Positions 27,999 through 36,318 are shown, numbered from the stretch's first letter. The stretch: 50,047 nt of DNA from Acidovorax sp. CF316 (GCF_000276605.1 NZ_AKJX01000109.1:1-50047); one strand, 5' to 3'. Notes: generated by a model not told the origin, from the letters alone. A program made the numbers and translations.

Positions 27999-28994
27999 TT
28001 ACTCGGCGGTGATGTTTCCGTCCTTGATGACCTTGGCCCACTTGGCGGAGTCGGCCTTCTGCAAATCGCCGAGCTGACGCGGCGTGCCGCCCACCAGGGT
28101 CACGCCGAGCTTGTCGGCCAGGGCAAGGACGGCGGGGTCCTTCAAGGCCTTGCCGATCTCGTCGTTCAGACGCTGCACGACAGGTGCAGGTGTCTTGGCG
28201 GGCGCGAACACGGCCTGCCACTGCTCGACCACGAAGTCCCTGAGCCCGGCCTCGCCCATGGTGGGCACGGCGGGCAGGGCCTTGAGGCGCTGGGCCGAAG
28301 TGACCGCCAGTGCGCGCAGCTTGCCGGACTGCACGTGGGGCAGCGCGGCGGCGGCCGGCGCGAACATGAACTGCACCTGCTCGGCCAGCGTGTCCTGCAG
28401 CGCCGGGGTGTCGCCCTTGTAGGGCACGTGGATGAAGCGCACGCCGCTTTGCTGCTGCAGCAGCTCGCCCTGCATTTGCAAAATGGTGCCGTTGCCGCCC
28501 GAGGCGAAGGCCAGCTTGCCCGGCTGGGCGCGGGCCGCGGCCAGCAGGTCGGCCACCGACTGGAAGGGTTGCTTGGCACCCACCACCAGGATGTGCGGAA
28601 TGGTGCCGATGGTGATCACCGGCTCGAAGCCCGCGATGGGGTCGTAGGGCAGCTTGCCCATGAGGTGCGGCGCGATCGCTTGCGGGCCGATGGAGGTGCC
28701 CAGCAGGGTGTAGCCATCGGGTGCGGCCTTGGCCACGAAGGCGGCGCCGATGGTGCCGGTGGCGCCGGCCTTGTTGTCGACGATGACGTTGGTGCCCAGG
28801 GAGGACGCCACGCGCAGCGCCAGGTTGCGGCCCAGCACGTCGGTGCTGCCGCCCGGTGGGTAGGGCACGACCCAGGTGATGAGCTTGCCGGCGGGCCAGT
28901 CGCCCTGCGCAAAGGCCGGGCCGCCGGCCAGCGACGCAGCCAGGGAGCCGAGCACGCTGCGGCGCGTCAAGGAAAGAGGGGGCGACAGGGTCAT
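27999..28994 (-). CDS. Bug/TctC-family binding protein, copy C, Tat-type signal
   Basis: A 331-residue exported binding protein. The N-terminus has LTRRSVLGSLAASLAGGPAFAQG, a twin-arginine type signal, unlike the Sec-type signals of the other three copies. The Bug core follows: WVVPYPPGGSTDVLGRN, VIVDNKAGATGTIGAAFVAKA, PDGYTLLGTSIG, HVPYKGDTPALQDTLAEQ and LPAVPTMGEAGL. The start at 28994 is supported by an AGGAG eight bases upstream. It sits between the RraA-like aldolase (51 bases) and the second amidohydrolase (17 bases), so it belongs to the same transcript. Probably binds a carboxylate substrate; the membrane partner is not in the window. Confidence 0.88.
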   Translation of the reverse strand: MTLSPPLSLTRRSVLGSLAASLAGGPAFAQGDWPAGKLITWVVPYPPGGSTDVLGRNLALRVASSLGTNVIVDNKAGATGTIGAAFVAKAAPDGYTLLGTSIGPQAIAPHLMGKLPYDPIAGFEPVITIGTIPHILVVGAKQPFQSVADLLAAARAQPGKLAFASGGNGTILQMQGELLQQQSGVRFIHVPYKGDTPALQDTLAEQVQFMFAPAAAALPHVQSGKLRALAVTSAQRLKALPAVPTMGEAGLRDFVVEQWQAVFAPAKTPAPVVQRLNDEIGKALKDPAVLALADKLGVTLVGGTPRQLGDLQKADSAKWAKVIKDGNITAE

Positions 28995-29011
28995 GGCATG
29001 GGCTCCTGGTA

Positions 29012-29932
29012 TCAATGGAAGGAATCGGGAAATTCGGTCTGCGCGAAGCCGTAGAGGGCACGCGGGTTGTCCACCAGCACGCCGTGCAGGGTGGCTGCGC
29101 CCTGCCCTGCACCATCGATCCACTGCGCCAGGCGGTCGAGCTGGCGCGCGTCATCGGGCAGGGGCTGCACGCCGGCCGTGGCGGTGGCATGGGGCCAGTC
29201 GCTGCCCCAGAGCACGCGGTCGGGCGCACTGCGCAGGTAGCTGTGCGCCAAGGCATCGAGGGCCGGGTCTTCCACCGTGTGCAGCGGGCTCACGATGTAG
29301 CCGCCGGACAGCTTGACCCAGGCCTTGCCCGCCGCCAGCAGCTCCAGCAGCAGCGCATGGGCGGCATGCGCGCCGGCCTGTGCGGGTGCGATGCGCCCGA
29401 AGTGGTCGAACACCAGGTCCACCGGCAGGCGGCGCAGCACGGGCGCCAGCGAGGCCAGCAGGTCGGGTGCCATCAGCAGCTGCAGGTGCCAGCCCAGCGG
29501 CGCGATGCGCGCGGCCAGCGGCTCCAGCAGCTCGGCCGTGCCCGACACGCCGAGCGAGAGGTTCAGTCGCACGCCGCGCACGCCCAGGGCATGCAGGCGC
29601 TGCAGTTCGCCATCGCTTTCGCTGCCGTCGATCACCGCGACACCCCGTGCCTGTTCACCCAGCGCGGCCAGCCCTTCGAGCATGCAGCGGTTGTCGCTGC
29701 CATAGGTCGACGGCGTGACCAGCACGGTGCGCGTGGTGCCGATGCGCCGCTGCAGTTGCCCATAGTCGCCGGCCGAGGCATCGGGCGGCAGCAGGCGGGC
29801 ACCGGGGGCCGGGGCAAAGCGGCTGTCGTACACATGCACATGGCAGTCGCAGGCACCGGCGGGCACGGCCACCGCAGGCCTTTCGGTGCCCACCGAGAAA
29901 GCTACGGGCGTGGCAAGGCAATCGCGGGTCAT
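29012..29932 (-). CDS. COG3618-type amidohydrolase (LigI/fuconolactonase-like), copy 2
   Basis: A 306-residue TIM-barrel hydrolase, paralogue of the one encoded at 23369-24268. The HVH motif is at residues 31-33 (CDCHVHVYD), with RTVLVTPSTYGSDN near residue 70, DLVFDHFGRI near 175 and VLWGSDWPHATA near 245. Similar enzymes open pyrone or sugar lactones. The first 25 residues carry VGTERPAVAVPAGACD, an N-terminal lid-like segment that the other copy shares only loosely. A clean ATG start at 29932. Two diverged paralogues in one operon point to two successive or two alternative lactone substrates rather than to dosage. Confidence 0.86.
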   Translation of the reverse strand: MTRDCLATPVAFSVGTERPAVAVPAGACDCHVHVYDSRFAPAPGARLLPPDASAGDYGQLQRRIGTTRTVLVTPSTYGSDNRCMLEGLAALGEQARGVAVIDGSESDGELQRLHALGVRGVRLNLSLGVSGTAELLEPLAARIAPLGWHLQLLMAPDLLASLAPVLRRLPVDLVFDHFGRIAPAQAGAHAAHALLLELLAAGKAWVKLSGGYIVSPLHTVEDPALDALAHSYLRSAPDRVLWGSDWPHATATAGVQPLPDDARQLDRLAQWIDGAGQGAATLHGVLVDNPRALYGFAQTEFPDSFH

Positions 29933-29980
29933 GGCGATGGTCCGGTGGGCGTGGGCTCAGCAGAAGGTCGGCAGGCTCAG

Positions 29981-30976
29981 TCAGTCGAGGCTTGCGCCCG
30001 AGTCCTTGACGATCTTTCCCCAGCGCGGCACTTCAGTGCGCAGCAGCTGGGTGAACTGCTCGGGCGTGCCGCCCATCACGTCGCCGCCTTCGCTGCGCAG
30101 CCTCTCGGCCACTTCGGCGTGCTGCAGCGCCTGGTTGATGGCCTTGTTGAGCTGGGCCACGATGGGCGCAGGCGTGCCGGCCGGCGCGAGGATGCCGAAC
30201 CAGGTCACGGCCTCAAAGCCCTTGTAGCCCGATTCCGCCAGGGTGGGCACGTCGGGCAACTGGGACGAGCGTTTTGCCGAGGTGATGGCCAGCACCTTGA
30301 GCTTGCCATTGCGCACCTGGCCCAGCAGCGTGGGCACGGAAGACATGTACAGGTCGATCTGCCCGCCCACCAGGTCGGTCATGGCCTGGGCCGCGCCCTT
30401 GTAGGGGATGTGGCGCAGCTGGATGCCGGCAGCGTTCTCGGCCAGCTCGCCGGCCAGGTGGGCCACCGTGCCGTTGCCCGAGTAGCCCAGGGTGAGCGCA
30501 TCGGGCTTGCCCTTGGCAGCAGCCACCACGTCGGGAAAGGTCTTGTAGGGCGAGTTGACGGGCGCGGCCATCACGATGGGCGAGGACGACACCAGTGCCA
30601 CGGGCACCAGGTCCTTGAGCGGGTCGTAGGGCAGCTTGGGGTAGAGCGTGGGGTTGATGGCCAGGTTGCTGGTCTGGCCCATGACCAGGGTGTAGCCGTC
30701 GGGTGCGGACTTGGCCGCGGCGTCCACGCCCAGGTTGCCGCCCGCGCCGGGGCGGTTGTCGACGATCACGTTCCACTTGTTCTGGTCCGTGAGCTTTTGC
30801 GCCACGGTGCGCGCGATCATGTCCGTGCCGCCGCCGGGCGGGAACGGCACGATGAGGCGGATCGGCTTGCTGGGGTAGGCGGCTTGCGCCCATGCCGCGC
30901 CACCGGGCACGGCGGCGGCAGCCAGGCCCAGGAAGGCGGCGCACAGGGAACGCGAAAGCGAAGGGAAGGCTGGCAT
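29981..30976 (-). CDS. Bug/TctC-family binding protein, copy D, first gene of the operon
   Basis: A 331-residue exported binding protein with a Sec-type signal peptide (MPAFPSLSRSLCAAFLGLAAAAVPGGAAWA). The Bug core is YPSKPIRLIVPFPPGGGTDMIAR, VIVDNRPGAGGNLGVDAAAKS, PDGYTLVMGQTSN, HIPYKGAAQAMTDLVGGQ and LPDVPTLAESGYKG. The ATG at 30976 has GGAGAC eight bases upstream. Being first in the operon and next to the divergent IclR gene, it is the best candidate for the receptor of the pathway's main growth substrate. The family binds carboxylates; nothing in the sequence fixes the ligand. Confidence 0.88.
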   Translation of the reverse strand: MPAFPSLSRSLCAAFLGLAAAAVPGGAAWAQAAYPSKPIRLIVPFPPGGGTDMIARTVAQKLTDQNKWNVIVDNRPGAGGNLGVDAAAKSAPDGYTLVMGQTSNLAINPTLYPKLPYDPLKDLVPVALVSSSPIVMAAPVNSPYKTFPDVVAAAKGKPDALTLGYSGNGTVAHLAGELAENAAGIQLRHIPYKGAAQAMTDLVGGQIDLYMSSVPTLLGQVRNGKLKVLAITSAKRSSQLPDVPTLAESGYKGFEAVTWFGILAPAGTPAPIVAQLNKAINQALQHAEVAERLRSEGGDVMGGTPEQFTQLLRTEVPRWGKIVKDSGASLD

Positions 30977-31040
30977 GGTTTTGTCTCCGTTGTGGTGGTT
31001 CGTCACGCCGGCCTGCAGGGCCCGGCGCCGTGGGTGCGAC

Positions 31041-31097
31041 TTTACGCAGACGTTTCAACCCATACAATGCAGTTGCACACCATGAAACGAATTGCAC
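31041..31097. promoter_or_regulatory. Candidate promoter and IclR operator between the Bug operon and iclR-type gene
   Basis: TTTACG (31041-31046) and TACAAT (31063-31068), 16 bases apart, form a plausible rightward promoter. An exact inverted repeat CGTTTCA (31051-31057) / TGAAACG (31083-31089), centres 32 bp apart, and a direct repeat TTGCAC (31073-31078 and 31092-31097) overlap or follow it. Such elements next to an IclR-family gene suggest autoregulation and control of the divergent operon. The binding protein is inferred. Confidence 0.4.
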
Positions 31098-31098
31098 C

Positions 31099-31893
31099 AT
31101 GAGCAACCTTCCTCCCAAGCCCCCTCTTCCGGCCGCGCCACCGGCACCCGGCACCGCCGGCGATGCCAGCGGTGGCGTTATTGCCGTCACGCGCGCGCTG
31201 CAGGTGCTGGAGGCGTTTGCGCTGGGCGAATCGAGCCTGTCGCTGGCCGAACTGAGCCGGCGCTGCGGCCTGCACAAGACCACGGTGCTGCGCCTGGCGC
31301 GCACGCTGGCGCAGTCGGGCTTCATGGTCCAGCGCGAGGATGGCGACTGGCGCCTGGGCCCGGCTGCAGGCTGGCTGGGCGCGCGTTACCAGGCGGGCTT
31401 CGACGTGCAGAACGTGCTGGAACCTGCGCTGCGCGAGCTGACCCATGCCACGGGCGAGAGCGCCGCCTTCTACGTGCGCGAAGGCCAGGTGCGTACCTGC
31501 CTGGTGCGTGTGGAGGGACCCCAGGCGCTGCGCCACCATGCGCGCATGGGCGAGGGCCTGCCGCTGGACAAGGGCTCGCCGGGCCGCGTGATCCTGGCCT
31601 TCTCGGGCGAGCCGGGCAAGGCCTACGAGGAGATCCGCCAGAAGGGCTACCACTGGTCCATCGGCGAGCGCGAACAGGGCGTGGCCACGGTGTCGGCACC
31701 GGTGTTCGGCATGCACTGGCGGCTCATGGGCTCGGTGTGCATCTCGGGCCCCGCCTCGCGCCTGCCCGCCGAAAAGCTCGAAGCACTCGCGCAGACCGTG
31801 ATGGCCGCCGCCACGCAGCTGTCGTATGCGCTGGCGGGCAACACGGCGGCGCCCTCGCACAGCCCGGTACGCGCCACGCACTGGCATCCCTGA
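31099..31893 (+). CDS. IclR-family transcriptional regulator
   Basis: A 264-residue regulator. A proline- and alanine-rich N-terminal tail of about 25 residues precedes the winged helix-turn-helix (residues about 28-88: AVTRALQVLEAFALGESSLSLAELSRRCGLHKTTVLRLARTLAQSGFM) and an IclR effector domain (about 95-255, with HARMGEGLPLDKGSPGRVILAF and VSAPVFGMHWRLMGSVCISGP). Family members bind aromatic or carboxylic metabolites and control adjacent catabolic operons. It is divergent from the nine-gene Bug/amidohydrolase operon, so it is its most likely regulator, and it leads a rightward group with the AhpD-like gene 36 bases on. The ATG at 31099 begins the conserved frame; no strong ribosome site is visible. 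Confidence 0.9.
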   Translation: MSNLPPKPPLPAAPPAPGTAGDASGGVIAVTRALQVLEAFALGESSLSLAELSRRCGLHKTTVLRLARTLAQSGFMVQREDGDWRLGPAAGWLGARYQAGFDVQNVLEPALRELTHATGESAAFYVREGQVRTCLVRVEGPQALRHHARMGEGLPLDKGSPGRVILAFSGEPGKAYEEIRQKGYHWSIGEREQGVATVSAPVFGMHWRLMGSVCISGPASRLPAEKLEALAQTVMAAATQLSYALAGNTAAPSHSPVRATHWHP

Positions 31894-31929
31894 TACTGGC
31901 GCATCCATAACAACACCAGGAGACCGACT

Positions 31930-32511
31930 TTGAACCGCTACCCGTTCCCCTCACTCGAAAGCCTGCCCGAGGACATCCGCGCTCGCATCCTCGAAGTGCA
32001 GGAGAAGGCCGGCTTCGTGCCCAATGTGTTCCTGGCCTTCGCGCGGCGCCCGACCGAGTGGCGCGCCTTTTTCGCCTACCACGATGCGCTGATGCTCAAG
32101 GAGGAAGGCAGCCTGACCAAGGGCGAGCGCGAGATGATCGTCACCACCACCAGCGCGGCCAACCAATGCCTGTACTGCGTGGTGGCGCATGGCGCCATCC
32201 TGCGCATCTACGAGAAGAAGCCGCTGGTGGCCGACCAGGTGGCGGTGAACTACCGCAAGGCCGAGATCAGCCCGCGCCAGCGCGCCATGCTCGACTTCGC
32301 CATGAAGGTCTGCGAGCGCTCGCACGAGATCGAGGATGCCGACTTCGCTGTGCTGCACGCGCATGGCTTCGACGACGAGGACATCTGGGACATCGCGGCC
32401 ATCACCGCCTTCTTCGGGCTGAGCAACCGCATGGCCAGCTTTGCCGGCATGCAGCCCAACCCCGAGTTCTACCTGATGGGCCGCGTGCCCAAGGCCCAAC
32501 CGCCCGCCTGA
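31930..32511 (+). CDS. AhpD-like peroxidase-related protein (CMD family, CXXC)
   Basis: A 193-residue all-helical protein of the CMD/AhpD family, the group annotated as peroxidase-related enzymes. The redox motif is C80-LY-C83 followed by His87 (NQCLYCVVAHG), as in AhpD, where the Cys pair and His act in thiol-dependent peroxide reduction. The likely start is a rare TTG at 31930 with CAGGAGACC seven bases upstream; it gives the conserved N-terminus NRYPFPSLESLPEDIR, and no ATG is suitable. It follows the IclR gene and precedes an exported protein gene by eight bases. It may protect the pathway from peroxides or act on an intermediate; the catalytic role is inferred from the family. Confidence 0.84.
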   Translation: MNRYPFPSLESLPEDIRARILEVQEKAGFVPNVFLAFARRPTEWRAFFAYHDALMLKEEGSLTKGEREMIVTTTSAANQCLYCVVAHGAILRIYEKKPLVADQVAVNYRKAEISPRQRAMLDFAMKVCERSHEIEDADFAVLHAHGFDDEDIWDIAAITAFFGLSNRMASFAGMQPNPEFYLMGRVPKAQPPA

Positions 32512-32519
32512 GGCGCCCC

Positions 32520-33254
32520 ATGCAGCCATCCTGCCTCCTGGCTGCCGGGCTGTACGCAGCCAGCGTCTTCGCGGCCTGCGGCGCCCACGCCGCCGCCAGC
32601 GGCTTTGCACCGGGCAGCGGCACGCTGGACGTATATCCCCTGCCGGTGCAGGTGCCGGCCGGCGCACTCTCGCCCCTGTCGAGCACCCTGCCGCCCCTGC
32701 TGCTGCGCAAGGGTGCCGTCGAGCCCGTGTACTACCTGGCGGCGGGCCTGGGCGTGCCGCGCTACGGCATTGCCGACCTGCCCGGTGCCGGTGCCTGGCG
32801 CGTGGTGCCCGATGCCAACTGCGCCAGCCTGGTGCCGGTGGCGCTCGACGAAGTCAAGCAGCCTTTCGTGCAGGTCGTCACGGTGCAGCAGAACCCCCTG
32901 CCCATGGCCTGTGCCGCCGCCTTCGAAGGCAGCTGCACCAGCCGTGACCAGCGCCTGCGCATCGGCACCGCCTTCCAGGGCACGCGGCGCACGGCACGCA
33001 CCGGTGGCGGCTTCTTCGGCACCGAAGGAAAGATCACCACCACCTTCCACACCGGTGTGCGCACGCTGACCATCGAGCACCTGCCCTCGGGCCGCCAGTG
33101 GCGCATGGACGAGGCGCTGCAGGACTCCGCCGCCTACAGCGCACCGCAGACGGCCATCCGCTACCTGCCGGAGTGGCAGCGGGTGCTGCTGCTCGGTGTC
33201 AGCACTGGAACCGAGGGCGCGCAGGGCCGCTGCATCGCGCTGCCGCCAAGCTGA
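32520..33254 (+). CDS. Exported protein of unknown function
   Basis: A 244-residue protein I do not recognise. A Sec-type signal peptide (MQPSCLLAAGLYAASVFAACGAHA) ends near residue 25. A Cys in ACGAHA could suggest a lipoprotein, but no proper lipobox is seen. The mature part is rich in short beta strands (YYLAAGLGVPRYGIADLPG, FVQVVTVQQNPLP, KITTTFHTGVRTLTIEHLPSG). Four mature cysteines (ANCAS, MACAA, GSCTS, GRCIA) could form two disulfides. The ATG is eight bases after the AhpD-like gene, so they are probably co-transcribed. Its stop is one base from the convergent c-di-GMP gene. Function unknown. Confidence 0.7.
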   Translation: MQPSCLLAAGLYAASVFAACGAHAAASGFAPGSGTLDVYPLPVQVPAGALSPLSSTLPPLLLRKGAVEPVYYLAAGLGVPRYGIADLPGAGAWRVVPDANCASLVPVALDEVKQPFVQVVTVQQNPLPMACAAAFEGSCTSRDQRLRIGTAFQGTRRTARTGGGFFGTEGKITTTFHTGVRTLTIEHLPSGRQWRMDEALQDSAAYSAPQTAIRYLPEWQRVLLLGVSTGTEGAQGRCIALPPS

Positions 33255-33255
33255 T

Positions 33256-36200
33256 TCAGGCCATGTCGCCCTGCGGCTGGGTGGCGGCGAGCAGCGCCGT
33301 CGCGGCCTCCACGGACATCGGGCGGGCATACAGGTAGCCCTGCAATTCGTCGCAGCCGTGGTCCTTGAGGAAGTCGCGCTGCTCGGCGGTTTCCACGCCT
33401 TCGGCGATCACGCGCAGCTTCAGGCTCTTGGCCATGGCGATGACGGCCGAGGCGATGGCCTCGGCCTCCTCGTTGCCGTGCTTGCCCAGGTCGAGGATGA
33501 AGGAGCGGTCGATCTTGAGCTTGCTCACCGGGAAACGGCGCAGATAGCTCAGGCTGGAGTAACCCGTGCCGAAGTCGTCGATGGCGATCTGGATGCCCTT
33601 GCCCACCAGCTGGTGCAGGGTCTCCACGGCGGCATCCGTATTGGCCATCAACGTGCCCTCGGTGAGCTCCATCTCGAGCGCGCCCGCGGGCAGGTCGAAC
33701 TCCGAGAGGACACGGCCCACCTCGTGCAGGAAATCGGGTGCCTGGAACTGCACTGCCGAGAGGTTCACGGCAATGGGCAGCGGCACCAGCCCCTCGCTGC
33801 GCCAGCGGGACCAGATGCGCGCCGCCTCGCGCAGCACCCAGTTGCCGATTTCCGCGATCATCCCCGAAGACTCGGCAATGGGAATGAACCGCGCCGGGGA
33901 CACCGGGCCCCGCGTCTTGTGCGTCCAGCGCAGCAGGGCCTCCATGCCCACGGGCTGGCCATGCGCCAGGGTGAACTGGGGCTGCAGGTGCAACTCGAGT
34001 TCGCCGACGTCGATGGCCTGGCGCAGGTCCACCGCCAGCAGCATGTCGTCGTAGGCCGAGGCATTCATCTCGGGCGCATACAGGCGCCAGGTGTTGCGCC
34101 CGTGGGCCTTGGCGATGCGCATCGCGGCTTCGACGTTGTGCAACAGGTCCTCCGCCGTGTGCGCATGCTCGGGATAGCTGGCGATGCCGATGCTGGCGGT
34201 GGGAGAGACCGGGTGCTCCTGCGGCCCCAGGCGGATGGGCGGGGCCAGCAGTGCGCGCACCTGGCTGATCAACAGGGCATGGGTGACGGGGTTGCCCGCG
34301 AGAACGAGCATGAATTCGTCACCGCCATAGCGGTACAGGCCCTTGAGGTCGGCACTCAGCCCCTGCAGGCGCCTGGCGGTCTCGACCAGCAGCACATCGC
34401 CCTGGGCATAGCCGAACGACTCGTTGACGCCCTTGAAGCGGTCCAGGTTGACCAGCGCCAGCGACAGGCTGTTGTGCGGGGATACGGCCTGGGCATCGAC
34501 GCTGGCAATGTACTGCGACAGCTCCTGCTCCAGCCGGGCGCGGTTGGGCAGCCCCGTGACCGGGTCGTGGATGGCCAGGTACTGCGCCTGGCTCTCGGCC
34601 TGCTTGAGGCGCGTCAGGTCCGTGAACAGGTCCACATGCTGCTCCACCTGGCCGTCGGCGCCACGGTGCGCGCAGACCAGCAGACGCGCCGGGAAGACCG
34701 TGCCGTCCTTGCGGCGGATGTGCACCTCGCCCTCCCAGAAGTCTTCGGTCTGGAGGATGGCGCGCGCACGCTCGACCCCTGCGGGGTCGAGCCCCGCATT
34801 GAGGATCACCGTGGGCTGCCCCTGCAGGTCCTCGAGCGTGTAGCCGGTGATCTTGGTGAGGTGGGCATTGATCGAGACGATGCGCTTGTCACGGTCGCCG
34901 ACCACGATGGCGGCGGCGGAGCGGTCGAAGAAGCTCGCGGCCACGCGCAACTGCGTCTCCACCTCGGCCTGGCGCGTGATGTCGCGGCCTATGCCCACGA
35001 AATAGCGCTGACCGTCCGACTCGAAGCAGCCGACGGTGCCTTCCAGCAGGAAGGTGCTGCCGTCGGCGCGCAGCCGGGGGATGCGAACGTGGCGCGACTC
35101 GCCGGGCTGCATGGCCTCCAGGATGGCCGCCTGCGCCGCGGCGTTGTCCGGTGGCCGCAGGCGCTGTGCGTTCATGCCGATGAGCTGCTCGCGGGGGTAG
35201 CCATAGACGTCGACGGTCGCCTGGCTCACGTCGAGGATGGTGCCGTCGTTGTCGGTCAGGAAGAAGATGTCGGTCGAGCCCCGCATCACATGCTCGTAGT
35301 GCCGGCGCAGCCCGGCCTCGCGCGCGGCGTGGCGGTGGTGGTCGCCGCGGCGCCAGGCAGCATAGAGCAGCGAGCCCAGCAGGATGAGCACCGTGGCCCC
35401 GAGGACCAGGAGGCGGCTGCGGTCCTGCACCGCCGCATACACCGCTGTCTCGGGCATCAGGCTCAGCACCATCCACGACGGCAGCAGGATGTTCTCGCGC
35501 CGGGCCATCACCGCCACGCCATGCCGGTTGCGCCCCTGCGCCGCGGCAACACCGGGCTCGGTCAACAGCGACTCCACCACGGGCCCCTCCCCTTGAAGCG
35601 CCTGCAGCCCGGGGCCGCTGGCCGGGGCCAGGACCTGCAGGCCACGTGCATCGCGGTGCACCAGAATGGTCTCTCCACCCCAGTTGGGCAGCCTGGCCTT
35701 GGCCAGGGTGTCCACCAGCCACTGCAGGTCCATCTCCATGTACAGCACATGGCCCGTCCCCGGGGCGAGCCCGGCAATGCTGCGCACCAGGGCCAGGCGC
35801 AGCCCGGCTCCGTTCTCGGCAGGCAGTTCGATCCACCGCGGATAGGCACCTGTTCCCGCCTGCACCACGCGGCCGAGCTGCTGCGCGTCCAGTGCGGCGC
35901 CACTGCTGAACACCGCCTTGGCCGTGTCGGCATCGATGACCTCGATGCTCCGGTAGCCGTAGACGCGGCGTATGCCTTCGAGATGCCGATGGATGACAGG
36001 AGCGTATTCGGCGCGTTGCGCATCGCCCTGCCCCCACTGCCCGAGTGCCTTGACCAGCAGGGGGTTGGAGCCGATGGCCTCGGCGTCGCCAGAGCGCTCC
36101 GTGAGCCAGGTGTCCAGGGAATGGGCCGACAGTTCGGAAGTGACCCGCAGAGTCTCGGACGCCGTCTGTTCGGCAGCCCGCTTGCCCTGGAAGTGCAAGG

Positions 36201-36318
36201 CGATCCCGAGCGCGATCACGCCCGCGACAAAGACGGCAAAGGCCAATGGATTTGCCCAGCCGGGCAGGCGGGCGTCGGATTGCGCATCGCTGCGCCCAGG
36301 GCTGCTGTCTGTGGCCAT
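33256..36318 (-). CDS. Membrane PAS-GGDEF-EAL cyclic di-GMP enzyme
   Basis: A 1020-residue inner-membrane signalling protein. Transmembrane helix at about 23-42, a periplasmic sensor of about 260 residues resembling a dCache/CHASE-type fold, a second helix near 306-325, two PAS domains (from about 343 and 463), then GGDEF (from about 580, motif GGDEF at 665-669) and EAL (motif EAL at 793-795). Both active sites look intact: YRYGGDEF, and for EAL also DDFGTGYSS, KIDRSFI, EGVET and a Gln in LQGYLYARP. The Glu motif reads ELTEG instead of the usual ELTES. It may make or break c-di-GMP in response to a periplasmic signal. The start at 36318 is chosen for the family-like N-terminus; two upstream ATGs (36375, 36396) are possible. 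Confidence 0.9.
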   Translation of the reverse strand: MATDSSPGRSDAQSDARLPGWANPLAFAVFVAGVIALGIALHFQGKRAAEQTASETLRVTSELSAHSLDTWLTERSGDAEAIGSNPLLVKALGQWGQGDAQRAEYAPVIHRHLEGIRRVYGYRSIEVIDADTAKAVFSSGAALDAQQLGRVVQAGTGAYPRWIELPAENGAGLRLALVRSIAGLAPGTGHVLYMEMDLQWLVDTLAKARLPNWGGETILVHRDARGLQVLAPASGPGLQALQGEGPVVESLLTEPGVAAAQGRNRHGVAVMARRENILLPSWMVLSLMPETAVYAAVQDRSRLLVLGATVLILLGSLLYAAWRRGDHHRHAAREAGLRRHYEHVMRGSTDIFFLTDNDGTILDVSQATVDVYGYPREQLIGMNAQRLRPPDNAAAQAAILEAMQPGESRHVRIPRLRADGSTFLLEGTVGCFESDGQRYFVGIGRDITRQAEVETQLRVAASFFDRSAAAIVVGDRDKRIVSINAHLTKITGYTLEDLQGQPTVILNAGLDPAGVERARAILQTEDFWEGEVHIRRKDGTVFPARLLVCAHRGADGQVEQHVDLFTDLTRLKQAESQAQYLAIHDPVTGLPNRARLEQELSQYIASVDAQAVSPHNSLSLALVNLDRFKGVNESFGYAQGDVLLVETARRLQGLSADLKGLYRYGGDEFMLVLAGNPVTHALLISQVRALLAPPIRLGPQEHPVSPTASIGIASYPEHAHTAEDLLHNVEAAMRIAKAHGRNTWRLYAPEMNASAYDDMLLAVDLRQAIDVGELELHLQPQFTLAHGQPVGMEALLRWTHKTRGPVSPARFIPIAESSGMIAEIGNWVLREAARIWSRWRSEGLVPLPIAVNLSAVQFQAPDFLHEVGRVLSEFDLPAGALEMELTEGTLMANTDAAVETLHQLVGKGIQIAIDDFGTGYSSLSYLRRFPVSKLKIDRSFILDLGKHGNEEAEAIASAVIAMAKSLKLRVIAEGVETAEQRDFLKDHGCDELQGYLYARPMSVEAATALLAATQPQGDMA

